Shown: one piece after another, positions 1-6,467 of the stretch
Position numbering within the stretch: position 1 is the first letter of the stretch
Layout of the letters: every line of letters starts with the position of its first letter
Origin: Treponema sp.
Lineage (GTDB): Bacteria > Spirochaetota > Spirochaetia > Treponematales > Breznakiellaceae
Direction: 5' to 3'
Length of the DNA: 9,370 nt
NCBI GenBank assembly: GCA_009780285.1
Contig: WRAL01000031.1
Coordinates: forward strand, 1 to 9,370
Made by a program: the position numbers and the translations under genes
The notes under the pieces: model-generated
The model's database searches: none
The model's input: only the letters and a program-made list of their open reading frames with translations
What the model was told of the DNA's origin: nothing

Positions 1-461
1 CCGGGGTGAATATCCTTATGTGCGTTCGCGGGATCTGCGCGCTGGTTCCCGGCGTTCCGGGCGTTTCGCAAAATATCAAGGTTATTAGCGTGATCGATTA
101 TTACCTCGAACATTCGCGCGCGTATTATTTTTCCAACGGCGGATCGGCCGAGCTTTACCTTGCAAGCGCGGACCTCATGCCGCGCAATCTGGAGCGCCGC
201 GTCGAGGTTATGTTTCCCGTTCTGGACGAAAAGCTGCGCGCCGAGCTTACCGGAATGTTAAGCGCGTATTTTATGGATAATTGTCAGGCGCGCGTTCTTG
301 ACGGACCTTCCGGCGCGTGGAAAAGAATAGCGCCGCGTTCTTGGGAAAAACCCTTTCGAGTTCAAAAGGAAATGCTTGCGCGGGCGGCGCGCGAGGCCGA
401 CGGGCCGGATCCGGTAAAGAACGAATTCGTGGTTCGGCGCAGCGGCGCCGAGACGCGCTGA
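1..461 (+). CDS. ppk: Polyphosphate kinase 1, C-terminal fragment (5' end outside window)
   Basis: PPK1 makes inorganic polyphosphate from the terminal phosphate of ATP, reversibly. Only about the last 152 codons are present. The first complete codon is at 3-5 and the frame is open to the window edge, so the GTG at 6 is internal and not a start. The fragment has the family's VRGICALVPGVPGVSQNIK block, whose Arg matches E. coli R564. YLEHSR follows, with its His at 111-113 matching E. coli H592, one of two histidines needed for activity. Next come the YYFSNGG, YLASADLMPRNLERRVE and MFPVLD blocks that end the C-terminal phospholipase D-like domain. The last 40 or so residues are a poorly conserved charged tail, which is normal. 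The stop is TGA at 459-461. A sugar kinase gene starts 32 bases later with no terminator between, so they are probably cotranscribed. The family call is secure. Confidence 0.95.
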   Translation, partial: GVNILMCVRGICALVPGVPGVSQNIKVISVIDYYLEHSRAYYFSNGGSAELYLASADLMPRNLERRVEVMFPVLDEKLRAELTGMLSAYFMDNCQARVLDGPSGAWKRIAPRSWEKPFRVQKEMLARAAREADGPDPVKNEFVVRRSGAETR

Positions 462-493
462 CAGTAAGTATTAAGGAAAAAAAGGAATCGCCG

Positions 494-1924
494 GTGCTTC
501 TTGCAGTTGACATAGGAACCTCGGTTTTCAAGGCCGCGCTTTTTGACGCGCAGGGAAACAGGCGCGCGCTTGCGTCCGTTCCCCTTGCGTCAAGCCTTGG
601 CGCAAAAGCGCGGCACGAGGCGGACTGCGCGCAATGGCTGCGCGCCTTCGAGATTTGCGTCGCGCGCCTTCGCGCCGGGTCCAAGGTTGAAGCTATAGCG
701 ATTTGCGGAAACGGCCCTACCCTTGCGCCGGTATTGAAATCGCGCGTCCGCTCGAGCATGGACGCGCCCTTTTCCGCGACCCTGCGCGCGGCGCCGGCGC
801 GGCTCTGGCTGGACCGGCGCGCCGTCGAAGCCGCAGCGATCGTTTCCCGCGAGGCCGGCGCCTTTGTGGACGCGAGCTTCGCGCTTCCCAAGGCGCTGGA
901 CATAAAAATGCGCGAGCCTGCGCTCTACGAAAAAACCGAGGTCTTTCTCGGCTGCCCGGAGCTGCTTGCCTGCGCGCTGAGCGGCGAGGCGCGGACGGTC
1001 TTCCCCGCTGATGGCCTTGAACGCTGGTTTTGGGACGACGCGCTTCTAGAGCGCCTCGGCCTTGATCGCGAAAAGTTTCCTCCATTTATACGCCCCGGCG
1101 AAATCTTCGGCCCGCTTTCCGCTCGCGCCGCCTTCGGCCTTGGCTTTCAGGCCGGGATACCGGTGATTTCGGGCGGCTCGGACTTTATCGCAGCGATTGT
1201 GGGCTCCGGCGCCACCGTTCCCGGCGCGGCCTGCAACCGATGCGGAACCTCTGACGGCGTGAACGTCTGCGCCCGCGAGCCTGCGACGGACGGCCGGCTT
1301 ATGTCCTACCGGCACCCGGCGAAGCCTTTTTTCAATGTTTCCGGGATTATTTCCACAACGGGAAAGGCCATCGAATGGGCGCTTGCGCTTGTCGGCGCGA
1401 GGAATTACGCGGAGTTTTTCGCCCTTGCGAAAAGCGCGCGTCCCGGATCCGGCGGTACGGTTTTCTTGCCCTACCTTAGCGGCGAGCGCGCGCCGGTGTG
1501 GAAGGCGCTAGCGCGCGGCGCGCTTCGGGGGCTTGGCCTGGAAACCGGCCGCGCCGAAATCGCGCGCGCGACTATTGAGGGAATAAACTTCGCCGCGCGC
1601 GATATAATAGAAACGATTGCGGAATCCGGCGCCCTCGCGCGCGAGCTTCGCGTCTGCGGCGCTCAGGCGCGCGACGATTTTTTCTGCCAGATAAAGGCCG
1701 ACGTTACCGGCAAGGCCGTTATTTCCCCCGCGCAAAGCGAGACCGAGCTTTTGGGCCTCGCCGCGATCGCGTCGCGCGCACTTGGCCGCCACGAGGATTT
1801 CGCGCGGGCGGCAAAGGCTTTCGCGAAGCCCGGCAAAATATTTAGGCCCGCGAAAAAATGCGCCGCGCTTTATGACGATCTTTTTTCCAAGTACCGCGCG
1901 ATGCGGGACGCGGCCTGGGAATAG
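494..1924 (+). CDS. FGGY-family carbohydrate kinase (xylulokinase-like; substrate not certain)
   Basis: This is a cytoplasmic ATP-dependent sugar kinase of the FGGY family, of the kind that phosphorylates xylulose, gluconate or related sugars. From GTG 494 it is 476 aa, close to the usual 480-500. The N-terminal phosphate loop AVDIGTS is at residues 4-10. ARLWLDRR and KALDIKMREP follow, and then GGSDFIAAIVGSG with the likely catalytic base at D230 (E. coli XylB D233). NRCGTSDGVN comes next. The C-terminal half carries FLPYLSGERAP (324-334) and ELRVCGAQAR (384-393) followed by QIKADVTGK, as in xylulokinases. The start was chosen because AAGGAA at 482-487 lies 6 bases before GTG 494, and homology begins at that codon. 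An in-frame ATG at 317 would overlap ppk by 145 bases and add a low-complexity leader with no family match. The family is secure; the substrate cannot be read from sequence alone. Confidence 0.9.
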   Translation: MLLAVDIGTSVFKAALFDAQGNRRALASVPLASSLGAKARHEADCAQWLRAFEICVARLRAGSKVEAIAICGNGPTLAPVLKSRVRSSMDAPFSATLRAAPARLWLDRRAVEAAAIVSREAGAFVDASFALPKALDIKMREPALYEKTEVFLGCPELLACALSGEARTVFPADGLERWFWDDALLERLGLDREKFPPFIRPGEIFGPLSARAAFGLGFQAGIPVISGGSDFIAAIVGSGATVPGAACNRCGTSDGVNVCAREPATDGRLMSYRHPAKPFFNVSGIISTTGKAIEWALALVGARNYAEFFALAKSARPGSGGTVFLPYLSGERAPVWKALARGALRGLGLETGRAEIARATIEGINFAARDIIETIAESGALARELRVCGAQARDDFFCQIKADVTGKAVISPAQSETELLGLAAIASRALGRHEDFARAAKAFAKPGKIFRPAKKCAALYDDLFSKYRAMRDAAWE

Positions 1925-1990
1925 GCGCGTCTTGCGACGCGAGCGCTCCTTGCGACGCGAACGCGTCTTGCGACGCGAGCGCCCTTTGCG
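1925..1990. repeat. 18-bp tandem repeat, 3.7 copies, each unit with internal dyad symmetry
   Basis: Three full 18-bp units lie head to tail at 1925-1942, 1943-1960 and 1961-1978, and a 12-base partial copy covers 1979-1990. All full units end in CTTGCGACGCGA. Units 1 and 3 differ only at their first base, and unit 2 has two extra substitutions. Units 1 and 3 are themselves inverted repeats, CGCGTC-TTGC-GACGCG. Every full unit contains TTGCGA, and the last of these (1968-1973) is correctly placed to be the -35 box of the following promoter. The array starts directly after the sugar kinase stop codon and ends where the -10 box begins. It could be a set of operator sites, a hairpin region ending the upstream transcript, or a variable-number repeat. 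Confidence 0.85.
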
Positions 1991-1996
1991 TATAAT
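1968..1996 (+). promoter_or_regulatory. Sigma-70-type promoter of the outer-membrane protein gene, -35 inside the repeat array
   Basis: The -35 box TTGCGA (1968-1973, 4 of 6 consensus bases) is separated by exactly 17 bases from a perfect -10 box TATAAT (1991-1996). Transcription would start near 2003, leaving a leader of about 12 bases. That leader is almost wholly the ribosome binding site GGAGG (2006-2010), 4 bases before ATG 2015. The -35 box is part of the third 18-bp repeat. The start site itself is inferred. Confidence 0.65.
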
Positions 1997-2014
1997 CGAG
2001 CAAGCGGAGGCGAC

Positions 2015-2611
2015 ATGAAAAAAACAGCGGTTCTGGCCTTGACGATCGCATTCCTGGTTGGAACTTCCGCGCTCTTCGCCCAGGAAAGCGAAAAGCCGCG
2101 CGGCTTTTACTTCGACGCGGGCCTGGGTCTAAGCGGCATGGCGTATTTCGGCGATGTCGGCGGCATGGTCACGGCTTTGGATCAGGCCGGATTTGAAAGC
2201 TTTACGGTGTCGTTGGGCGCGACTTTTGGATATGCCATAACGCAGGATATCTACGCCGTCGGTTCCCTCGCCCTCTTTCTCAAAGGGATGGATCGCGGCT
2301 CGGAAAACATTGATTTGACAACCACCCTTCTCGGCGTCGGCCTAAGGTATTACCCCTTGCCGTCGATGCGGGTTTTGCAGCTTGGCGGGGACCTGGGCTT
2401 GGCCAGAATTGTTATAACCACGAACCTGCCCGACGTGCCGCCGCTTTCCGGAAGCGACTTTGGGTTTGGGCTTATGCTTTCCGCCGCGATCGATTTCGCC
2501 GCGTCCATGACCGGCCCGTCCTTCCTTCTTGGAAGCGATTTCATGCTGGCGTTCGTCCAGAGCGAGACCGTCGTCGGCTTTTCCATTTTCGCAAAATTCG
2601 CGCTAAGATAG
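2015..2611 (+). CDS. Predicted outer-membrane beta-barrel protein, 198 aa
   Basis: I do not recognise a named family. The protein starts with a clear Sec signal peptide: KK, a hydrophobic core at about residues 5-18, and probable cleavage after ALFA before QES (about residue 22). The mature part is rich in Gly and aromatics with alternating hydrophobic and polar stretches. Examples are FYFDAGLGLSGMAYFG, FTVSLGATFGYAITQDIYAVGSLALFL, TTTLLGVGLRYYP and VVGFSIFAKFALR, which look like transmembrane beta-strands of a small 8-strand barrel. The protein ends in Arg rather than the Phe typical of barrel proteins, so assembly recognition may differ. The start is set by GGAGG 4 bases upstream and by the signal peptide. 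It has its own strong promoter inside repeats. A role in envelope structure or surface contact is inference from the fold only. Confidence 0.8.
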   Translation: MKKTAVLALTIAFLVGTSALFAQESEKPRGFYFDAGLGLSGMAYFGDVGGMVTALDQAGFESFTVSLGATFGYAITQDIYAVGSLALFLKGMDRGSENIDLTTTLLGVGLRYYPLPSMRVLQLGGDLGLARIVITTNLPDVPPLSGSDFGFGLMLSAAIDFAASMTGPSFLLGSDFMLAFVQSETVVGFSIFAKFALR

Positions 2612-2620
2612 GGCGCGCCC

Positions 2621-2649
2621 TTGAAGGCGGGCTGGCCTTTAAGTATACT
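2621..2649 (+). promoter_or_regulatory. Promoter of the 138-aa exported protein
   Basis: TTGAAG (2621-2626) and TATACT (2644-2649) are 17 bases apart. The -10 box lies within a perfect 10-bp palindrome AAGTATACTT (2641-2650), which could be an operator or simply a by-product of the TATA sequence. The ribosome binding site GGAGG (2662-2666) is 4 bases before ATG 2671. The gene can therefore be expressed independently of the barrel gene before it. Confidence 0.6.
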
Positions 2650-2670
2650 TATAGGACACATGGAGGTCAA

Positions 2671-3087
2671 ATGAAAAAAATTGCCATTCTTTCCTTTGTA
2701 GTCGTTTCGCTAACGGTTCCCCCTTCCCTTTTGGCCCAAAGCCAAGAGATTAACGCCGATCTGGGCGCGATAAGCGTGCAGGTAGAACGAATCTGGGCTC
2801 ATCGCCTTGGCTACGTGGTTCAGTACCGCCTGCCACGGAACAGAACCGCGATGGTCTACCTGCCGGCCGGCTGGTTTGTTACCGGGGACAGCCGCGCGGA
2901 GATGATAGCCCTGCCGCCAGGCGGGTCCGTTCCGTCGATGTCGGTGTTTTTTAACGATGGCGAGTTCACGCACCTGCGACTTTACGTGCACCGCATGCAC
3001 GCGCACGGAACTTGGGGCTTCATTCCTTCCACTGCGAACGTCGACGACGGGTTCGCAGGGGTGGAAACGCTAGTGCTGGAATTCTAG
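2671..3087 (+). CDS. Small exported protein of unknown function, 138 aa
   Basis: The function is not recognised. An N-terminal signal peptide is clear: MKK, a hydrophobic run at residues 4-21, and likely cleavage after SLLA before QSQE. No lipobox cysteine is present, so the product is probably periplasmic or secreted and soluble. The mature part of about 115 aa has no Cys and is mostly beta-like. It carries distinctive segments: GYVVQYRLP (about 48-56), VYLPAGWFV, PSMSVFFNDGEFTHLRLYVHR and HAHGTWGF. The conserved look of these aromatic and His-rich blocks suggests a real domain family. From memory it resembles a treponemal conserved hypothetical, which I cannot verify here. The start is fixed by GGAGG 4 bases upstream. 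It has its own promoter and a terminator directly downstream, so it is monocistronic or the end of a two-gene group. Confidence 0.8.
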   Translation: MKKIAILSFVVVSLTVPPSLLAQSQEINADLGAISVQVERIWAHRLGYVVQYRLPRNRTAMVYLPAGWFVTGDSRAEMIALPPGGSVPSMSVFFNDGEFTHLRLYVHRMHAHGTWGFIPSTANVDDGFAGVETLVLEF

Positions 3088-3092
3088 GCAGG

Positions 3093-3124
3093 CGCCGATT
3101 AAGCCCGGCGTGGCTTAATCGGCG
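3093..3124 (+). terminator. Rho-independent-type hairpin after the 138-aa protein gene
   Basis: A perfect 13-bp inverted repeat, CGCCGATTAAGCC (3093-3105) and GGCTTAATCGGCG (3112-3124), has a 6-base loop and begins 5 bases after the stop codon. It is followed by a short TTT, so the U-tract is weak, but the stem is strong. It separates the exported protein genes from the xseA operon. Confidence 0.7.
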
Positions 3125-3158
3125 TTTACCTGCTCCGAGCGCGCTTTTGGGCCGCGCT

Positions 3159-3186
3159 TTTACTTTTCCCCTCTTTAGCGTATACT
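3159..3186 (+). promoter_or_regulatory. xseA operon promoter, placed for a leaderless transcript
   Basis: TATACT (3181-3186) is a good -10 box. TTTACT (3159-3164, 4 of 6 consensus bases) lies 16 bases upstream and is a moderate -35 box. Only 6 bases separate the -10 box from ATG 3193, so the expected transcription start is at or next to the A of the ATG. No Shine-Dalgarno sequence is visible before that ATG, in contrast to GGAGG before the genes at 2015, 2671, 4388 and 7141. The leaderless reading is inferred from spacing. Confidence 0.5.
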
Positions 3187-3192
3187 GCGCCT

Positions 3193-4395
3193 ATGGACAG
3201 CGCTTCCAAACTTACCGTGTCGGAGCTTACCGAGCTTATCAGGCGCCGCCTTGAGGACGGTTTTCCTTCCGTTACGGTGGAGGGCGAGGTGTCCAACTGC
3301 AGGCCGGCTTCTTCAGGGCATCTTTATTTTTCGCTGAAGGACGCGGGGGCGAAGATCGACGCGGTGATGTTTCGGGGGCGCCTGCGCTCGCTGGGCTTCG
3401 AGCCGAGGGACGGGAATTTCGTGCGCGCGCGGGGAAGCCTTTCGGTTTACGCGCCGCGCGGGAGCTATTCTCTGGTCTGCGAGGAGATGGAGCTCGCCGG
3501 CGCGGGCGACATTCTGGCGATGCTCGACGCGCGAAAACGCAAGCTCGCCGCGCAGGGCCTTTTCGACGAGGATCGCAAGAAGCCGCTGCCGCGCTTTCCG
3601 GAAACCATCGCCGTTGTCAGCTCGCCCACCGGCGCGGCGCTGCGGGACATTCTCAACGTTCTGGGCAGGCGGGCGCCGGGCGCGCGCGTGATCGTTCTGC
3701 CGGCTCCCGTTCAGGGCGCGACCGCGGCGGGGATTATCGCGCGCCGCATCGAGCAGGCCAACGCCTGGAAGCTGGCGGACACGCTAATCGTCGCTCGCGG
3801 CGGAGGTTCAATCGAGGATTTGCTGCCTTTTTCGGAAGAGGTTGTGGTGAGGGCCGTGGCCGAATCGGAAATTCCTGTAGTGAGCGCCGTGGGGCACGAG
3901 ATCGACTGGGCGCTTTGCGACTTTTCCGCCGACCTGCGCGCTCCCACGCCTTCGGCGGCGGCCGAGCTTGCAAGCGGCGAAAGGGGCCTTGCGCTTGAGG
4001 CCGCGCGCCGCGCCGCGGAGGGCTTCGACAGGGCGATTCGCGCGCGCCTGGACAGGGCGAGGCTGCTTCTTCGGCCTTTCGAGGCGCAGGATCTCGAATA
4101 TCGCTTTAGGGCGATCCTTCAGCCGCGCCTGGTGCGCTTTGACGACGCGAAGGAGGCGCTGGTGGACAACCTTTCCGACAGAGTTTCCGGCCTTTCGAAG
4201 CGCCTTCAGCTTGCCCACGCCGTCTTGCAGGCCGGAAGTCCCAAGGCGGCAATGGAACGGGGCTTTTCGGTGGTGGTAAACGCAAAAACGGGCAAGGTGG
4301 TGCGCGGCGCCCAGGACGCGCGCGCCGGCGATCGCCTGGAAATAAGGCCGCTTTCGGGAAAGATCGCGGCGATAACGGAGGAATCGTATGGCTAA
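3193..4395 (+). CDS. xseA: Exodeoxyribonuclease VII large subunit
   Basis: XseA is the catalytic subunit of exonuclease VII, which degrades single-stranded DNA from both ends into acid-soluble oligonucleotides and acts in repair. The 400-aa protein has an N-terminal OB-fold (about 6-100; TVSELTELI, SVTVEGEVSNCR, SSGHLYFSLKD). The nuclease domain contains VVSSPTGAALRDI, ARGGGSIEDLLPF (R202, G203-S206), SAVGHEID (H235, E236, D238) and RAPTPSAAAEL. The usual GHETD is GHEID here, the form I associate with treponemes; the acidic residues remain. The long helical region after about residue 265 would wrap XseB subunits. Length is slightly below the E. coli protein (about 456) and normal for the family. 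The start fits the family N-terminus, although no Shine-Dalgarno is present. The stop overlaps xseB by 8 bases. Confidence 0.96.
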   Translation: MDSASKLTVSELTELIRRRLEDGFPSVTVEGEVSNCRPASSGHLYFSLKDAGAKIDAVMFRGRLRSLGFEPRDGNFVRARGSLSVYAPRGSYSLVCEEMELAGAGDILAMLDARKRKLAAQGLFDEDRKKPLPRFPETIAVVSSPTGAALRDILNVLGRRAPGARVIVLPAPVQGATAAGIIARRIEQANAWKLADTLIVARGGGSIEDLLPFSEEVVVRAVAESEIPVVSAVGHEIDWALCDFSADLRAPTPSAAAELASGERGLALEAARRAAEGFDRAIRARLDRARLLLRPFEAQDLEYRFRAILQPRLVRFDDAKEALVDNLSDRVSGLSKRLQLAHAVLQAGSPKAAMERGFSVVVNAKTGKVVRGAQDARAGDRLEIRPLSGKIAAITEESYG

Positions 4396-4669
4396 ATCGG
4401 CGGCCGGCGCAAAGGCCGCGCGCCCAGGACAAATGAAAAATTTCGAGGAGCGCCTTGAACGCCTGGAAGCGCTGGGCGAAAAAATCCGCAAGACCGATGT
4501 TCCCTTGGACGAGGCCCTAAAAGCCTTCGAGGAAGGGATAAGCCTCGCGCGGGCGCTGGAAAAGGACCTGGAAAAAATCGACGGAAGAATCGAGCTTTTG
4601 ATGAACAGCCCGGACGCGCAGGTCGAGGATTCCGCGCCGGAACTGGAGCTTTTTTCCAGCGAGGACTAA
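4388..4669 (+). CDS. xseB: Exodeoxyribonuclease VII small subunit
   Basis: XseB is the small helical subunit that binds the large subunit in multiple copies and is needed for a soluble, controlled exonuclease VII. The family core is clear: FEERLERLEALGEKIRKTDVPLDEALKAFEEGISLARALEKDLEKIDGRIELL, about residues 18-71, predicted as two long helices. The full reading is 93 aa, slightly longer than the usual 70-85, because of a basic Ala/Lys-rich N-terminal extension. ATG 4388 has GGAGG (4377-4381) 6 bases upstream and overlaps the xseA end by 8 bases, giving translational coupling. An in-frame ATG at 4433, with AGGA close before it, would give a 78-aa protein nearer the family length. The first start is preferred for its better ribosome site. 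The acidic C-terminal tail is variable in the family. Confidence 0.93.
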   Translation: MAKSAAGAKAARPGQMKNFEERLERLEALGEKIRKTDVPLDEALKAFEEGISLARALEKDLEKIDGRIELLMNSPDAQVEDSAPELELFSSED

Positions 4670-4672
4670 GGC

Positions 4673-6424
4673 GTGGGAATCATCCGGATTTTGCCGCCCG
4701 AGGAGGCGCGAAAGATCGCCGCCGGAGAGGTTATCGACCGGCCGCTTGCGCTGATCCGGGAATTTATCGACAACGCAATTGATTCAAATCCTTCTATAAT
4801 AGAGGTTTCGATCGAGGGGGGCGGAAGCGTAAAGGCCGAGGTTTCCGACGACGGGCGCGGAATGGGGCCGGGCGATCTTGAGCTGTGCTACTTGCCCCAC
4901 GCCACGAGCAAGATCCGTTGCCTTGACGACCTTGGAGCCGCCGAAACCCTGGGCTTTCGCGGCGAGGCTTTGGCGGCGATGGCCGCAGTTGCAAGGCTGG
5001 AGATCATAAGCCGGGAAGAAGGCGCAGAGGAAGCCTGGCGCCTGGACGTTGGCCCGGGCGAGGCCTTTCCCGCGCGCATAGAGCGCGCGGCGCGAACGCG
5101 TGGCACCACCGCGCGGGCCGTCGAGCTTTTCAGAACAATCCCGGCGCGCAAGCGCTTTCTCAAACGTGAAAGCAGCGAAGGCGCGCTTTGCCGCCAGGCC
5201 TTTATCGAAAAAGCGCTGGCCTTTCACCAGATCGCTTTCCGCTTTGAGAACGACGGCCGCGCCAAGGATTTTTTCCCTCGCGCCGCTACAAAAAAAGAAC
5301 GCTTTGCCGACGCGCTTTTGGAAGAAGGCCAGAAGCGCTTTCTGCACGAGATACATGTTGTGGGAGAAGGCTTTAGCGCTGACGTCGTGATCGGCGGCCC
5401 GGAGCTTTCGCGCGGCGACCGCCGCCTCCTTCACGTTTTCGCCAACGGCCGGCGCATACAGGATTATTCGCTGCTTTTGGCTTTGGAAAACGGCGCGCAG
5501 GGCTGGTTTCCCAACGGAACGCATCCGGTGGGCGCGCTTTACCTGGAAATAGATCCAGCGCTTGCAGACTTTAACATACACCCGGCCAAGCGCGAGGCGC
5601 GCTTTAAGGATCAGGCGGCGATTTACCGCGCGATAAGCGACACGCTAAAAAATTTTTGCCGACGCGCAATCCCTGCGCATAGTTTCGACGACGCGCGCAA
5701 TGGATCGGTCGGGGAAAGCCTTGCGCAACTTGCGCTTGAGCCGATGCTCATTGATGTTGAGCGCGCCCACCCTCACCTACAAGCAATTGCGTTTGAGCGA
5801 AGGGAGAACGCGCTTTCGGATTTTGCCGTGGCGGAAAAGCCGCCCAATTACGGCGAGGCACGCTCGTTCGATGCCGAACGCTCGCTCGACGAAGCCCGTT
5901 ATGCCGGCCGCGTATTCGGCCTTTTTTTGCTGGCCGAGCGCGGCAACCGGCTTTATATCATCGACCAACATGCCGCGCACGAGCGCATTTTGTACGACCG
6001 CCTCATGTCCGGACGCGTTCCATCGCAAGAGCTTCTCGTGCCGATTTTTTTCGCCACGGAAAGCGCGGACGACGAGCGTTTTATCGAGGCCGAGCGCGAG
6101 CGCCTTGCGCAAATGTCATTGACAATAGCGCGCGAAGGAGAAGGCTGGAAAGTAAGCGCGCTTCCTGCCGGCTGGACTCTCGATGCCGGGGAAACGGTGC
6201 GGGAAATACTGGCCTGCGAGCCGGGCGCGCGCGCGTCCGAGCGCTGGGCCATGACCTATTGCTGCCACAAGGCCCTGCGCGACGGCGACTATCTGGACGA
6301 CGGCGCCGCGGCGGCCCTTGCAAGGGAAGCGCTTGCCCTGCCCGATCCGCGCTGCCCACACGGCCGGCCCGTCTGGACGGAAATCAGCCGCGAAGCGCTT
6401 TTCAAGGCCGTGCGGCGAACTTAG
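4673..6424 (+). CDS. mutL: DNA mismatch repair protein MutL (endonuclease type)
   Basis: MutL links mismatch recognition by MutS to strand incision and excision. The 583-aa protein starts at GTG 4673, 3 bases after the xseB stop, with GAGGA at 4661-4665. The GHKL ATPase domain (about 1-330) has IAAGEV (15-20), catalytic E30, Mg-binding N34, DDGRG (59-63) and TLGFRGEAL (92-100). After a variable linker of about 70 residues, the C-terminal domain carries the nicking-endonuclease signature: DQHAAHE (431-437), CCHKAL (530-535) and CPHGRP (561-566). This fits lineages without MutH. The DQHA(X)2E(X)4E motif has Asp (D442) in place of the last Glu. QELLVP (452-457) matches the sliding-clamp binding motif of bacterial MutL C-termini. 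It is the last gene of the operon with xseA and xseB. Confidence 0.96.
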   Translation: MGIIRILPPEEARKIAAGEVIDRPLALIREFIDNAIDSNPSIIEVSIEGGGSVKAEVSDDGRGMGPGDLELCYLPHATSKIRCLDDLGAAETLGFRGEALAAMAAVARLEIISREEGAEEAWRLDVGPGEAFPARIERAARTRGTTARAVELFRTIPARKRFLKRESSEGALCRQAFIEKALAFHQIAFRFENDGRAKDFFPRAATKKERFADALLEEGQKRFLHEIHVVGEGFSADVVIGGPELSRGDRRLLHVFANGRRIQDYSLLLALENGAQGWFPNGTHPVGALYLEIDPALADFNIHPAKREARFKDQAAIYRAISDTLKNFCRRAIPAHSFDDARNGSVGESLAQLALEPMLIDVERAHPHLQAIAFERRENALSDFAVAEKPPNYGEARSFDAERSLDEARYAGRVFGLFLLAERGNRLYIIDQHAAHERILYDRLMSGRVPSQELLVPIFFATESADDERFIEAERERLAQMSLTIAREGEGWKVSALPAGWTLDAGETVREILACEPGARASERWAMTYCCHKALRDGDYLDDGAAAALAREALALPDPRCPHGRPVWTEISREALFKAVRRT

Positions 6425-6432
6425 GCGGGGGC

Positions 6433-6461
6433 TTGCGACACGGCCCTTGGCGTGATACGCT
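6433..6461 (+). promoter_or_regulatory. Possible extended -10 promoter before the small ORF at 6468
   Basis: TTGCGA (6433-6438) is 17 bases from TACGCT (6456-6461). The -10 box matches only 3 of 6 consensus bases, but TG at 6453-6454 makes an extended -10. As before xseA, exactly 6 bases separate the -10 box from an ATG (6468), and no Shine-Dalgarno is present. The candidate is weaker than the three promoters upstream. Confidence 0.35.
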
Positions 6462-6467
6462 CTACAA

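Noticed and set aside
271..903. Long minus-strand ORF opposite ppk and the sugar kinase
   Set aside because: It runs antisense to two firmly identified genes, and its translation is Arg/Ala/Ser-rich, as expected from GC-rich complement. It has no family features.
1603..1612. TATAAT-like sequence inside the sugar kinase gene
   Set aside because: It is within codons for a conserved helix and is not followed by a gene start. Similar internal matches occur near 4793 and 6795.
1782..2018. Plus-strand ORF with an RRER-type repeat peptide
   Set aside because: The repeated peptide is just the 18-bp DNA repeat read in frame. The rest overlaps the sugar kinase in another frame, and no ribosome site is present.
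3808..4491. Minus-strand ORF of 227 codons opposite xseA/xseB
   Set aside because: It is a shadow of xseA in GC-rich DNA, with no ribosome site and no recognisable domain.
4784..5581. Minus-strand ORF of 265 codons opposite mutL
   Set aside because: It is antisense to the conserved ATPase domain of mutL; its length is explained by few stop codons in GC-rich sequence.
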